Below are positions 30,993 to 39,001 of a stretch of DNA of 64,000 nt, piece after piece; position 1 is the stretch's first letter, and each line of letters starts with the position of its first letter. The position numbers and the translations under genes were made by a program. The stretch covers positions 62,001 to 126,000 of the forward strand of contig CAVYWD010000011.1 in the NCBI GenBank assembly GCA_963772225.1. Direction: 5' to 3'. The stretch comes from CAVYWD01 sp963772225. GTDB taxonomy: Bacteria; Myxococcota; Myxococcia; Myxococcales; UBA5297. Below the pieces are notes generated by a model. That model saw only the letters and a program-made list of their open reading frames with translations, did no database searches and was not told the origin of the DNA.

Positions 30993-32009
30993 CTACAGCG
31001 ACCCAAGGAAGGCGAGAACATCTGGTCGCGGCCGCCACTTGGGTTCCCGCGTACCTGTGAGTCCGGCGCGGCGCCAGAAGGCGTCGAGCACACGGCGCTT
31101 CATTCGGAGATTGGTCTTCGTGTAGCGGCCCGTTGTAGCGATGCTCTCGTGCCCGAGATAGTCGCGGATCACAGTGAGATCGACGCCGGCCTGGAGGAGG
31201 GCAACGGCACAACTGTGGCGCATGACGTGAGGGGTGACGCGCTTGCGCTTGAGGATTGGCAGGTCGCGCGCGGCGCGTTGGAGGTACTTGTCGAGGATGT
31301 AGGCGGCACCGTCGCGGCTCAGAGGTTGTCCTCGGGCACTGCGAAACACATGGCCGTCCGGGAGCGGTGGGGACAGATCCTCGAGCCGCCTGAGCGTGGT
31401 AGCCGTGTCCGGCCAGAGCGGGCAGATGCGATCCTTGCGACCTTTGCCGTGGAGGTGGACCTGGAACGGGCGAGCGAGTTGCAGGTTGTCGCGACGGACT
31501 GCGATCGCTTCACCGATGCGCGCGCCGGTGTTGTACAGGAATAGAAGGAGGGCGTGGTCGCGTATCCCGCTGGCTCTGCGACGGTCGGGCTGCCGCAACA
31601 ATACGCGCACCTCCTCAGGCTCCAGATAGGTAGCGACCGGCGAGGCCGTTTTCTTGAAGGGGAGGGAGAGGACGCGCTGGTACTGGGCGCCACGAGATGG
31701 GTCGTTGCGCACGAGGTAGCGGAAGAACGTGCGAATCGCAGTCAACCGCAGGTTCCGCGTGGCGACGGCGTTGCGCCGACTCGACTCGAGGTGATCGAGG
31801 AATCCGAGGACTTGCTCGACGGTGAGATCCTCCAGACGCAGGCGGGCCACATCTGCTCCGCACGTGTCTCCCAGAAAGGAGAAGAACAGGCGCAGAGCGT
31901 CACGATAGGCGAGCACGGTGTGCCTGCTGGCATTTCGCGTCCGTCCCAGGTGCTCGCGAAAGAATGATTCCACCAAGGGGAAGATCGAATCGGGGTCTCG
32001 ATGACTCAT
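30993..32009 (-). CDS. RIT2 tyrosine recombinase, third gene
   Basis: The 338-residue integrase starts at MSHRDPDSIFPLVESFF. The catalytic residues lie in NTGARIGEAIAVR, HVMRHSCAVALLQAG and LGHESIATTGRYTK. It is the intact counterpart of the fragment at 29429-29590 (both have SxHTVLAYRD/SQHTIRAYRD followed by GLRLFF-like residues). Its start overlaps the preceding stop by ATGA. It has the most canonical active site of the three. Confidence 0.9.
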   Translation of the reverse strand: MSHRDPDSIFPLVESFFREHLGRTRNASRHTVLAYRDALRLFFSFLGDTCGADVARLRLEDLTVEQVLGFLDHLESSRRNAVATRNLRLTAIRTFFRYLVRNDPSRGAQYQRVLSLPFKKTASPVATYLEPEEVRVLLRQPDRRRASGIRDHALLLFLYNTGARIGEAIAVRRDNLQLARPFQVHLHGKGRKDRICPLWPDTATTLRRLEDLSPPLPDGHVFRSARGQPLSRDGAAYILDKYLQRAARDLPILKRKRVTPHVMRHSCAVALLQAGVDLTVIRDYLGHESIATTGRYTKTNLRMKRRVLDAFWRRAGLTGTREPKWRPRPDVLAFLGSL

Positions 32010-32965
32010 GGGCGCTCCCTTCGGCGGAACCGCGCAGCGAACCGGCTGCTTGCGACGCGCAGCAAGTCCGGGCTCGCGGTGAGATAGGTTTCCGTACCCA
32101 ACAGGTCCTCGTGGCCCATGTAGGCGGACAGCCACGGCAAGCGGGCGTGCAAGTCGACTCCCTCCCGATACCAGCGCGCCAAGCGGTGCGACGCGAAGGC
32201 GTGGCGAAGGTCCATGACTCGTGGCCCCCCAGGGCCGGCGGTGGGCTTGAGTCCGAGCCGCTGCCAGAGACGTCGAAATACCTCCCCGACCCCGCGGCGG
32301 GTGTAACCGCGACCGTCGGGCCGCACGAAAAGAGGACTGGTGGTTGAGCTGGAACCGAATGCGAGGCGCACGCGAAGGTAGGACTTGATCTGTCGGGCCA
32401 GCCCATCCCGAAAGGGAACCCATCGAGACTTTCCCTTGCTCTCGGAGATAAAGAAGGTCCGCCCGCGCACGTCGACCTCGCGCAGGGTGAGACGAATGGC
32501 CTCGCCGGGTCGCAGACCAGTGCAGAAGAGCACGAGGAGGAGTGTGCGGAAGGTGGCTCGACGAAGCGGAGCATTGGGGCCCGGCAAGGTCCTCGTCTCG
32601 CGCCCCAGTCGGCGGATATCCTGGACCGACAACGGATACGGCCGAAAGTGCGACCTTCCCGTCACGACGATGTCATCTCCGGGAACGAAGCCCTCGATGC
32701 CACGTCGACGGCGGAACAGGCAGAACTGACGGACGACCGACAGCATGACGTGGTTCGTGCCTGGCTTCCGGACCGCGCGGCGCAGCCAGCGCACCACCGC
32801 GCGCTCCAGCGAAATCTCGCCGTGCTCGGCAGCATCCTGAGCCGCCAGCCGGTCAAAGCTCCGGAGATGCTGCTCTTGCGTCTGATAGCGACGGCCGAGA
32901 GCTCGTTTCCACACGAGGAACTCCTCCAGTTCCAAGGCAATCGGGCTGTGGAATGGCCTGCGCAT
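32006..32965 (-). CDS. RIT2 tyrosine recombinase, second gene
   Basis: The 319-residue integrase has Arg in CTGLRPGEAIRLTLRE, VMDLRHAFASHRLARW, and Tyr in LGTETYLTASPD. I choose the ATG at 32965 because it overlaps the preceding stop as TGATG, in line with the coupling elsewhere in the trios. A longer open frame to 33202 is antisense noise, and an ATG at 32974 is a weaker alternative. Confidence 0.88.
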   Translation of the reverse strand: MRRPFHSPIALELEEFLVWKRALGRRYQTQEQHLRSFDRLAAQDAAEHGEISLERAVVRWLRRAVRKPGTNHVMLSVVRQFCLFRRRRGIEGFVPGDDIVVTGRSHFRPYPLSVQDIRRLGRETRTLPGPNAPLRRATFRTLLLVLFCTGLRPGEAIRLTLREVDVRGRTFFISESKGKSRWVPFRDGLARQIKSYLRVRLAFGSSSTTSPLFVRPDGRGYTRRGVGEVFRRLWQRLGLKPTAGPGGPRVMDLRHAFASHRLARWYREGVDLHARLPWLSAYMGHEDLLGTETYLTASPDLLRVASSRFAARFRRRERP

Positions 32966-34185
32966 CAAGGCCATGGGAGAGAGACCTCGCGCAGCCGCTC
33001 GGTAGCCACACGGGCGTACGCCGAAATTGACCGAGGGTCGCTGTGGCCGAGGATGTCGCTGACGACCTTGGACGGCGCCGCCGCCTCGATCTGGCGACTC
33101 GCATGACTCCGGCGAAGGGCATGCGGACCAAAGAACCGGGCGGGAACTCCCGCGGCGGCGGCGTACCGCTGCAGCCGTACACGCAAGGCGTTGATGCGAC
33201 ACGAGACGTATGGGGGAAGGCCTCGGACGAATAGCGCTCGCGTGGGGCTGCGTCGAGGGCGACCGCTTTGCAGGTACGAAGCCAGTGCCTGCCCCACGGG
33301 ACCCAGCAACGGCACAACGGTCTCGACACCTGTTTTGGGGCGAACGATTCGAAGGGTCCCTGCATCCCAGTCCACGTCATCCAAGCGCAGTGCGAGCACC
33401 TCCGCGCCCCCCATCCCGTACGCCGCCATCAGGAGGGTAGCGGCGTAGTCGCGTTTCCCGAGAGCGGTGTGGCGATCGATCGCGCTGAGCACTCGACGGA
33501 CATCGTGCCAGGGGACGACGCGAAGTGGTCGAGCGTGACGTCGTCCCAGCGGCGCAAGCACCGAGGGGGCAAGGTCGATGGGAATCACGTGGGTCGCGTG
33601 AAGGAACCGCAGGAACGACCGCAAGCGTGAGCAAACGCCAATCAGTGTGACTGGGGTGGAGGTCTTCGCGACATCAACGAGGAATCCGTCGATTGTCGCC
33701 AGCGTAATGGACGAAAGAGGCCGTCGTCGGTGCCGCAGCCACCGGAGAAACTGACCAATGACCTCACACTCCCTGTGCAGTGTCGTGTCCTTGACCCCAC
33801 GCCACTTTCGGCCGAACTCGCAGTACCGAGCCAACGCTTCGTCGATGGGGCCACGCCTCTTCGGCTGAAACCAGTCCGGCACAGGCAAACCCAAGACCGC
33901 GACCGCTTTCGCCCAAGCATGGACCGAACTTCTCGCCTCCTCGACGCACTGGGCGACATCGCGACCACGCCGACGGGCGTATGCTCTCGCGAATCGGTCA
34001 ACACTGCAGCGCGTGAGACGGCTGACCTCATTCACACCAAGGCGACAGCAATGCGAACGATACCGATCAACGCACTTGAGGTGGTGGCGGATAGTTGAAT
34101 TCGTGAGACCTGTGTCGTGCCATACCCCCGCGACAAGAGCTCGTATGCGGTCTCGCTTCTGTCTGGATGACGAGCGTCGAGGCAT
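32965..34185 (-). CDS. RIT2 tyrosine recombinase, first gene
   Basis: The 406-residue recombinase has a long N-terminal DNA-binding half and a catalytic half containing AAYGMGGAEVLALRLDDVD, FGPHALRRSHASRQIE and LGHSDPRSISAYARV. As in RIT1, the usual first Arg motif GLRxSE is replaced by a GMGGAE pattern. The gene lies about 50 bp inside the right terminal repeat. Confidence 0.87.
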   Translation of the reverse strand: MPRRSSSRQKRDRIRALVAGVWHDTGLTNSTIRHHLKCVDRYRSHCCRLGVNEVSRLTRCSVDRFARAYARRRGRDVAQCVEEARSSVHAWAKAVAVLGLPVPDWFQPKRRGPIDEALARYCEFGRKWRGVKDTTLHRECEVIGQFLRWLRHRRRPLSSITLATIDGFLVDVAKTSTPVTLIGVCSRLRSFLRFLHATHVIPIDLAPSVLAPLGRRHARPLRVVPWHDVRRVLSAIDRHTALGKRDYAATLLMAAYGMGGAEVLALRLDDVDWDAGTLRIVRPKTGVETVVPLLGPVGQALASYLQSGRPRRSPTRALFVRGLPPYVSCRINALRVRLQRYAAAAGVPARFFGPHALRRSHASRQIEAAAPSKVVSDILGHSDPRSISAYARVATERLREVSLPWP

Positions 34186-34232
34186 GCTGCAATCTGTGAG
34201 TGCTCAAGGCTCCCGGGGAACCGTAGGCCCCC

Positions 34233-34247
34233 GATTTTATGCCGAGC
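34233..34247 (-). repeat. RIT2 terminal inverted repeat, right
   Basis: This is the inverted partner of 30964-30979, reading GCTCGGCATAAAATC on the minus strand. Confidence 0.7.
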
Positions 34248-34286
34248 ACAGCTGCCTCCCTCTCCTCACAGCAGACAGGCGAGCGC

Positions 34287-34633
34287 CACATAACCGCGAT
34301 CTCGGGATAGTGGAAGTAGTCGGTGGGCAAGAGCCGCTCCAGGCGGTTCTCGATCCACCGCGCCTGCGCCAGGCTCTGGCAAGTCGGGCAATGCCGGTTG
34401 CCGCACGAGCCGTAGAGGGCCTCGCGATGGCCGCATCGGTCGCATACCTCCACCCGCCCGCCCAGGACCGGAGTCCGGCAAGCCTCGATGGCCCACATCG
34501 CCTTGCGCTGAGGCTCACTCAGCGCGTGGCGCTTCCGATAGGCCTCGCCATGGGCCCGAAAGATGTCGCCAACGGTCAGGCGAGGCCGCCCCGGCCCGGC
34601 GGCGCCGGGCGCGGGGTAGGCCGCGCAGATCAC
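34287..34633 (-). pseudogene. IS91-type transposase, zinc-finger head only (copy 2)
   Basis: Residues identical to copy 1 up to FHYPEIAVM. Beyond 34287 the frame runs on to 34067 through unrelated DNA that includes the RIT2 end. The catalytic domain is absent. Confidence 0.8.
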
Positions 34634-34636
34634 CGG

Positions 34637-35500
34637 CTACTGGCGAGCGGGGACCTGTGGGACGCGAATGCGATCGAGCGGGCTCGTCACACTGGCGATA
34701 TGGCGAGCGCTCACCTGGGTGTAGCGCGCCGTGGTGCGAATGGAGCTGTGGCCGAGCAGCACCTGGATGACCCGGATATCGGTGCCAGCCTCCAGCAGAT
34801 GAGTCGCGAACGAATGGCGCAGCAGGTGCGGGTTCACCTTCTTTCGCAGCTTGGCCTTTCTCGCCGCGACGTCCAGCGCTTTGCGCACCGAGGCAGGCGT
34901 GAGCGGTCGGACCGCCTTTCGCCCCGGGAAGAGCCAGTCTCCCGCCGGACGCGCCTTCGCCCAGTAGCCGCGCAGGATCTCGAGCAGGCGCGGGCTGAGC
35001 ATCACGTACCGGTCCTTCTTCCCCTTTCCCAGCCGCACGTGGATGAGCATCCGCTCGCTGTCGATGTCCTGGTGCTGAAGCCGGCAGGCCTCGCTGATGC
35101 GCAGCCCCGCGGCGTACGCCGTGATGGACACCACCGCCGGCGCCAAGCTCGCCGCCATCGCCGCATCGAGCAGACGCTCCACTTCCGAGAGGCTCAGGAT
35201 GTCGGGCTTCTTGTGGGGCACCTTCGGCCACGGAATCTTGTTGGCGACGTCCTCGCGATCGAGCGTGACGGCGAACAGGAACTTGATTCCCGCGACGTGC
35301 ATCTTCACCTTCTCAGCGCTCGCCCCCTGTCGAATCAAGTGCCCGAGGAAATCCTTGATCTCCGGGAGGCCCATGTCGGTCGGGGACCGCATGTGGAAGC
35401 GCACCAGGTTGCAGCAGCACCGCAGGTACTCTGTCCGCGTCCCCGTCGCGAAGTTCTTGATTGCTAGATCCTGCTCCATCTTCTGGTACAATCGGCCCAT
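34637..35500 (-). CDS. Tyrosine recombinase (XerD-like) of the 1367-bp element, copy 2
   Basis: Identical in protein sequence to 29710-30573, with the same ribosome binding site and full catalytic set. Two identical intact integrases flanking RIT2 could still recombine the island. Confidence 0.9.
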   Translation of the reverse strand: MGRLYQKMEQDLAIKNFATGTRTEYLRCCCNLVRFHMRSPTDMGLPEIKDFLGHLIRQGASAEKVKMHVAGIKFLFAVTLDREDVANKIPWPKVPHKKPDILSLSEVERLLDAAMAASLAPAVVSITAYAAGLRISEACRLQHQDIDSERMLIHVRLGKGKKDRYVMLSPRLLEILRGYWAKARPAGDWLFPGRKAVRPLTPASVRKALDVAARKAKLRKKVNPHLLRHSFATHLLEAGTDIRVIQVLLGHSSIRTTARYTQVSARHIASVTSPLDRIRVPQVPARQ

Positions 35501-35653
35501 CGCACTTCTCCTTGTGGTTCCGAGCGCCGGGAAATCCGACTCTCGGAGCCACAGGGTGAAGCCTCCCGACGGGTCCACCGACTTTCTGGACCGCCCCTCT
35601 CAGCCGCCTCAGCCCGCATCTACTCCAGCTGCCGCGCAGCGGCTTCGTTCAAC

Positions 35654-35785
35654 TCCCAGCGCCAGCCGTCAAACCAGATGCGGCCGCCGTCGCAGAAAGG
35701 GCACTCGCTCGGGTCGCCCGCGCCCGGGCCCGACTTCGGCAACATAGGTCTTGAACTCGGCCGGGCCGAGGCCAATGCTCGCCAC
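35654..35785 (-). pseudogene. Zinc-ribbon protein (DUF6431-like), 5' fragment
   Basis: A GTG at 35785 behind GGGAGG opens a frame with a KTYVAEVGPG segment and, after a one-base shift in a GGGCGCGGG run, SECPFCDGGRIWFDGWRW. This resembles the start of small zinc-ribbon proteins (DUF6431) found beside integrases and insertion sequences. It is cut by the 1367-bp element copy 2, whose DNA supplies the stop. The family name is from memory and needs a search. Confidence 0.45.
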
Positions 35786-36134
35786 GACCTCCCGCCTGGT
35801 GGAAGGCGAAGGTCACGGCGCTCCGCGGTTCGAGCCGCGGGGCGCCACCTGCGTACGAGCCTATGCTGCAGCCGGGAGCGGGCAAGTATCCGGCTGGCAC
35901 TGCAGTCGAGCGTGCGCGGCTACAGCGAGATGATGGAGGCTGGCGGGGATGAGTCTCACTGCGCCAGCAAGGGCTGCCAGCTCGCTGGGAGGTACTTTGC
36001 GACCGCCGCAAGAGTTGAATGCACTGGCGCCTTCAATGGTGGGCCCATCGAAGTCCCGCGGTTGGTTGCCATGTTGCGTAGATCCTACCAGAGGGGATCG
36101 AACCTGCGCTGACCCTGACGACGAGGCGACCTTG
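35786..36134. other. Intergenic region right of the mobile island
   Basis: About 350 bp with no gene I can support. The open frames on both strands show no conserved character. This may be eroded DNA left by the insertions. Confidence 0.35.
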
Positions 36135-37237
36135 CTATGAGCCGACCGATAGCGGTCCTCCCCTGGCGACCCAAGCGGCCAGGTCAGGGAGTGACGTCAG
36201 CAATGCTGCTCCGACGCCGGGCGGCAGTCGATCTCCGATGGGCAACGTGGCTACCAATCCTTTGTCCAGCGTCACAAAAGCGTCGGCGTATACCGGTGCC
36301 AAGCTCGCGTGTTCATGGTCCCAGAAGTCCTGCTCCTTCGCTGATCGCTCGCGGTGCATGGCGCGAGCAGCGAAGAGCTGAGCGGCGAGTTCGAGTCCGG
36401 GCGCAGCCGCTCTGAACGTCTCGCGAAGGCGACGAGGACTGCCTTCGCCATGCTCTTGGCCGCGCGCTTCGATCCGCCTCCTCCTTCAGGACCGTACTCT
36501 GCGAAAAGCGCCCGCCTTACCACAGGGAGAACGTGCCGCATGAACAGCTGCGCTCGCTCCCAGGTGAGCACCGCTTCGCGGTCGATCTTTCTCCCGTTCG
36601 CGAACCGGGCCCAATCACGAGCGTGTGCCTCGTTCATGTCTCTGGCGTAGGTGCCCTGGTGGTTGCGTCGAATCTGCTCAAGGTCGAGATGGTCAACGAG
36701 CCACCGCGCAGATCGCACAGTCAAGTTAGTGCGAGCCTTTGCCAGCGTTTCCCGAATCGCGGCAAGCGGGGTTCCGGCACGGAAGAAGAGCGATCCGTTT
36801 CCTACATGATCGGGAACGCTCGTGTATGCCTCGCGACGGCGGAGTCCTGGCGCTTCGCCGTGGAAGAGGTGCCGATAGACCGCCTCAGCTTCGACGGCAT
36901 ACACAAGCGCGGGCGTCCTGAGGCAGACGCCGCGCGAGAGGAGGTCCATCAGGTCGGCGAGCCGCTGTCGCGCATCCCTCTCTTGGATCTCGGAAAGCTC
37001 GCTGATCGCTGCATAGGAGAGGGGGAAGATTGCCCGCCCTTCCGCCAGTGCGCTGAGGCAAGCATCGCGCGCTGCGGCGGAGTTCGGCGTCTTGGCATCG
37101 CGCAGCTCGATCCAGACGTTCTGATCGAGGTACACGATCTGCCTTCCAGCGACCCGGGCGTCGTAGACCTTGCCGACGTCGAAGACTGGGACGTTGACAG
37201 GTACAGGGAGGACGAACACTTGGGAATCCGATGACAT
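36135..37237 (-). CDS. PIN-like domain protein (frame broken once)
   Basis: The start MSSDSQVF is at 37237. An early acidic motif in QIVYLDQNVWIELRD (near residue 40) and a late block DFWDHEHASLAPVYADAFVT followed by LDKGL fit PIN-like nucleases, where Asp residues at the start and end of the fold bind metal. The two parts lie in different frames: a one-base loss near 36415-36425 separates AKAVLVAFAR from ETFRAAAPGLELAAQLF, and the joined protein of about 365 residues looks whole. No antitoxin-like partner is adjacent, so a toxin-antitoxin role is not supported. Confidence 0.65.
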
Positions 37238-37458
37238 GGGGCCACCCCGGAGCCACCCGAACGCCGAGCGTGCCAAGTATCGCGTGATTCTCTTTCCGAC
37301 GCACTGGCGGGATGCCTCGCCCTCATGCGCCTCGCGCCAGATGGCGGTGCGAGAGGAGCCCTCCCCCCTCCGTGCCAACATGCGTGAGACACCGACCCGC
37401 CGTCTAATTAGGCACTATCCCGGACGTAGGGCGGAGAGAGTTCATGGATGCTGAAGGC

Positions 37459-37885
37459 TCAGAGACAGGCTGTTGTCCCGCAGAGTCCCGCCCCTGGGTT
37501 CGGCTGCCCGAGCCCCACCAGCGTGACCACGCCGTAGCCGGGCACCTGAACCTGGACGCCGCCGCCGCTCACCGGGGCCGTCGAGGCCCGCCAGAGGCTC
37601 CCGCTGCGGGATGTGCGGACCTCGATCGAGGCGAAGGTCCTGCGGCTGCGCCCCGGCGCCGACCCTGACGGCGGCGCTCGCGACGTCGGCGTTGACGAGC
37701 ACCACCGTCAGGGAATCGCTCCCCTCGTGCAGCCTGGCGCTGTCGAGGAGGCTCTGCGCGTCGGAGACCGCCGCGCCCACCCGGACCGCGCCGGGGCGGA
37801 TGTCGTGGAAGCAGTGCTTGGCCGCGACGCACTTGGCGGAGGCCGCGCCGGTCGGCAGCCCGACCGGCTCCCCTGCCCTGAAAGT
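37459..37885 (-). pseudogene. C-terminal remnant of a GH30-like glycoside hydrolase
   Basis: Residues KHCFHDIRPGAVRVGA, then LTVVLVNADVASAAVRV and, after a one-base shift near 37645, SIEVRTSRSGSLWRAS and VPGYGVVTLVG match the beta-sandwich tail of GH30-type glucuronoxylanases and related enzymes. The (beta/alpha)8 catalytic domain is missing; the fragment begins right next to the cupin stop. It is a gene remnant in a region rich in polysaccharide-degrading genes. Confidence 0.6.
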
Positions 37886-37888
37886 GGG

Positions 37889-38287
37889 CTACTTCACCGG
37901 CTCAGCGAGCGGCTTTCCTTTCGCGACGACATAGGTCGCGATGACCCTCACCGGCACGCCTCCGATATTCCGCGCGTCGTGTGGGCGACGCGCTGGGATG
38001 AGATAGGACTCGCCCGCTCTGACCCGTAGCGGCGGCTCGCCCTCGACCAGGATTTCGGCCTCGCCCTGGGCGACGTAGCCCGTCTCGACGCCGTAGTGGA
38101 AATGGCGGCCCGCGGCCTCGCCCGGCGGGATCTCCGCCGAGCCCAATATGCACTCTTGCGGTTCTCGCCCTTCGAGGTCGACCCGCTGCATGATCGCCCG
38201 CTGAATTCCGGGCGCTCGCGCGAGCGCCGCGGTCGACACGAGGGCCGCCGCGAGCGCGGCGAGGCTGTGCTTCCCGAGTTTGGACAT
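37889..38287 (-). CDS. Secreted cupin-domain protein
   Basis: The 132-residue protein starts at MSKLGKHSLAALAAALV, a signal peptide ending near ALARA, with AAGGAG upstream. One small cupin barrel follows: GRHFHYGVETGYVAQGEAEI holds the first metal-binding motif (His-x-His, Glu) and GESYLIPARRPHDARN the second. It is likely periplasmic or secreted. The substrate is unknown. Confidence 0.85.
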   Translation of the reverse strand: MSKLGKHSLAALAAALVSTAALARAPGIQRAIMQRVDLEGREPQECILGSAEIPPGEAAGRHFHYGVETGYVAQGEAEILVEGEPPLRVRAGESYLIPARRPHDARNIGGVPVRVIATYVVAKGKPLAEPVK

Positions 38288-39001
38288 GGTGCGCTCCTTG
38301 GGGGATGGCCGCGCGCTCACGTTCGCGCGGCTCGGACGAGCTCCCGAATTCGCGCGAATTCGACCGCGAAGCCACCCAATTTGCGCTTGGCTCCCCAACA
38401 TCGCCGCAGCCATAGAACGGGTGAGTCGCGGAGAGCCACCTCTCGCGCACACTGAGTGGCGCCCCGAATTCTCGACAATCGCGTCCGCGAGAAGATTGGA
38501 AACCCGACGAGCGGGGCCATCGGAAACCTGGTGGCGGTGCACAGCCCATCACCCTCACCTTGAAGCGACCGGACCTCCCGTCGCGGAAGCCCGCTCTCGG
38601 CCCCGCCAGTTGGACTTCGACTTGCATCCCGAGGACCCGGGCTCGGACCCGCAAGTACCCGAGCCGACCCCGCGCCACCTCGGACTGCCGCTCCACCGCT
38701 CGCTGCTGCCCTCGGTCGAGCGCGGCTGGAGATCGTGTATCCTCATTCAGGCCTCGCTTGCTGTTCAGGCCTCGCACGGACGTCTGCAACTGCATGAGCC
38801 TCGCCGGCGCAAGCCAACCTGATGTAGGTGGGTCGGGCGAAAAGGCCGCTGGGCTCGACCACGAGGCGTGACCCGCTTCCGGCGCTCGCCTCCTCCGAGC
38901 AACGAAAATTTTTGCGCACGGAGCCCGCGAAGCCCGGGGCGCATCATGAGCCGGATCTTTGTCTCGACGGGGTGCGGACCCCGAACGCCCTGGAGAGAAC
39001 C
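38288..39001. other. Divergent intergenic region, no gene recognised
   Basis: About 715 bp separates the cupin and GH44 genes, which diverge. Several short frames are open but none shows a domain or signal peptide. Both promoters should lie here. Confidence 0.4.

Larger units (their letters stand above)
30964..34247 (-). mobile_element. RIT element 2 (intact recombinase trio) with terminal inverted repeats
   Basis: The three overlapping recombinase genes are complete and read on the minus strand. The ends carry an inverted repeat: GCTCGGCATAAGAATC at 30964-30979 and, inverted, GCTCGGCATAAAATC at 34233-34247 (one-base gap). Outside them lie 40 and 39 bp before the two inverted copies of the 1367-bp element, so the true element may extend to the shared GGTTATGTG edges. 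Confidence 0.75.
34287..35653 (-). mobile_element. 1367-bp integrase/zinc-finger element, copy 2
   Basis: Inverted copy of 29557-30923 with the same two end points and the same genes. Together with copy 1 it brackets RIT2 symmetrically. Its outer edge cuts a zinc-ribbon gene at 35653/35654. Confidence 0.88.

Noticed and set aside
36135..37237. Toxin-antitoxin module based on the PIN-like protein
   Set aside because: No small antitoxin gene is adjacent, and the protein is more than twice the size of VapC.
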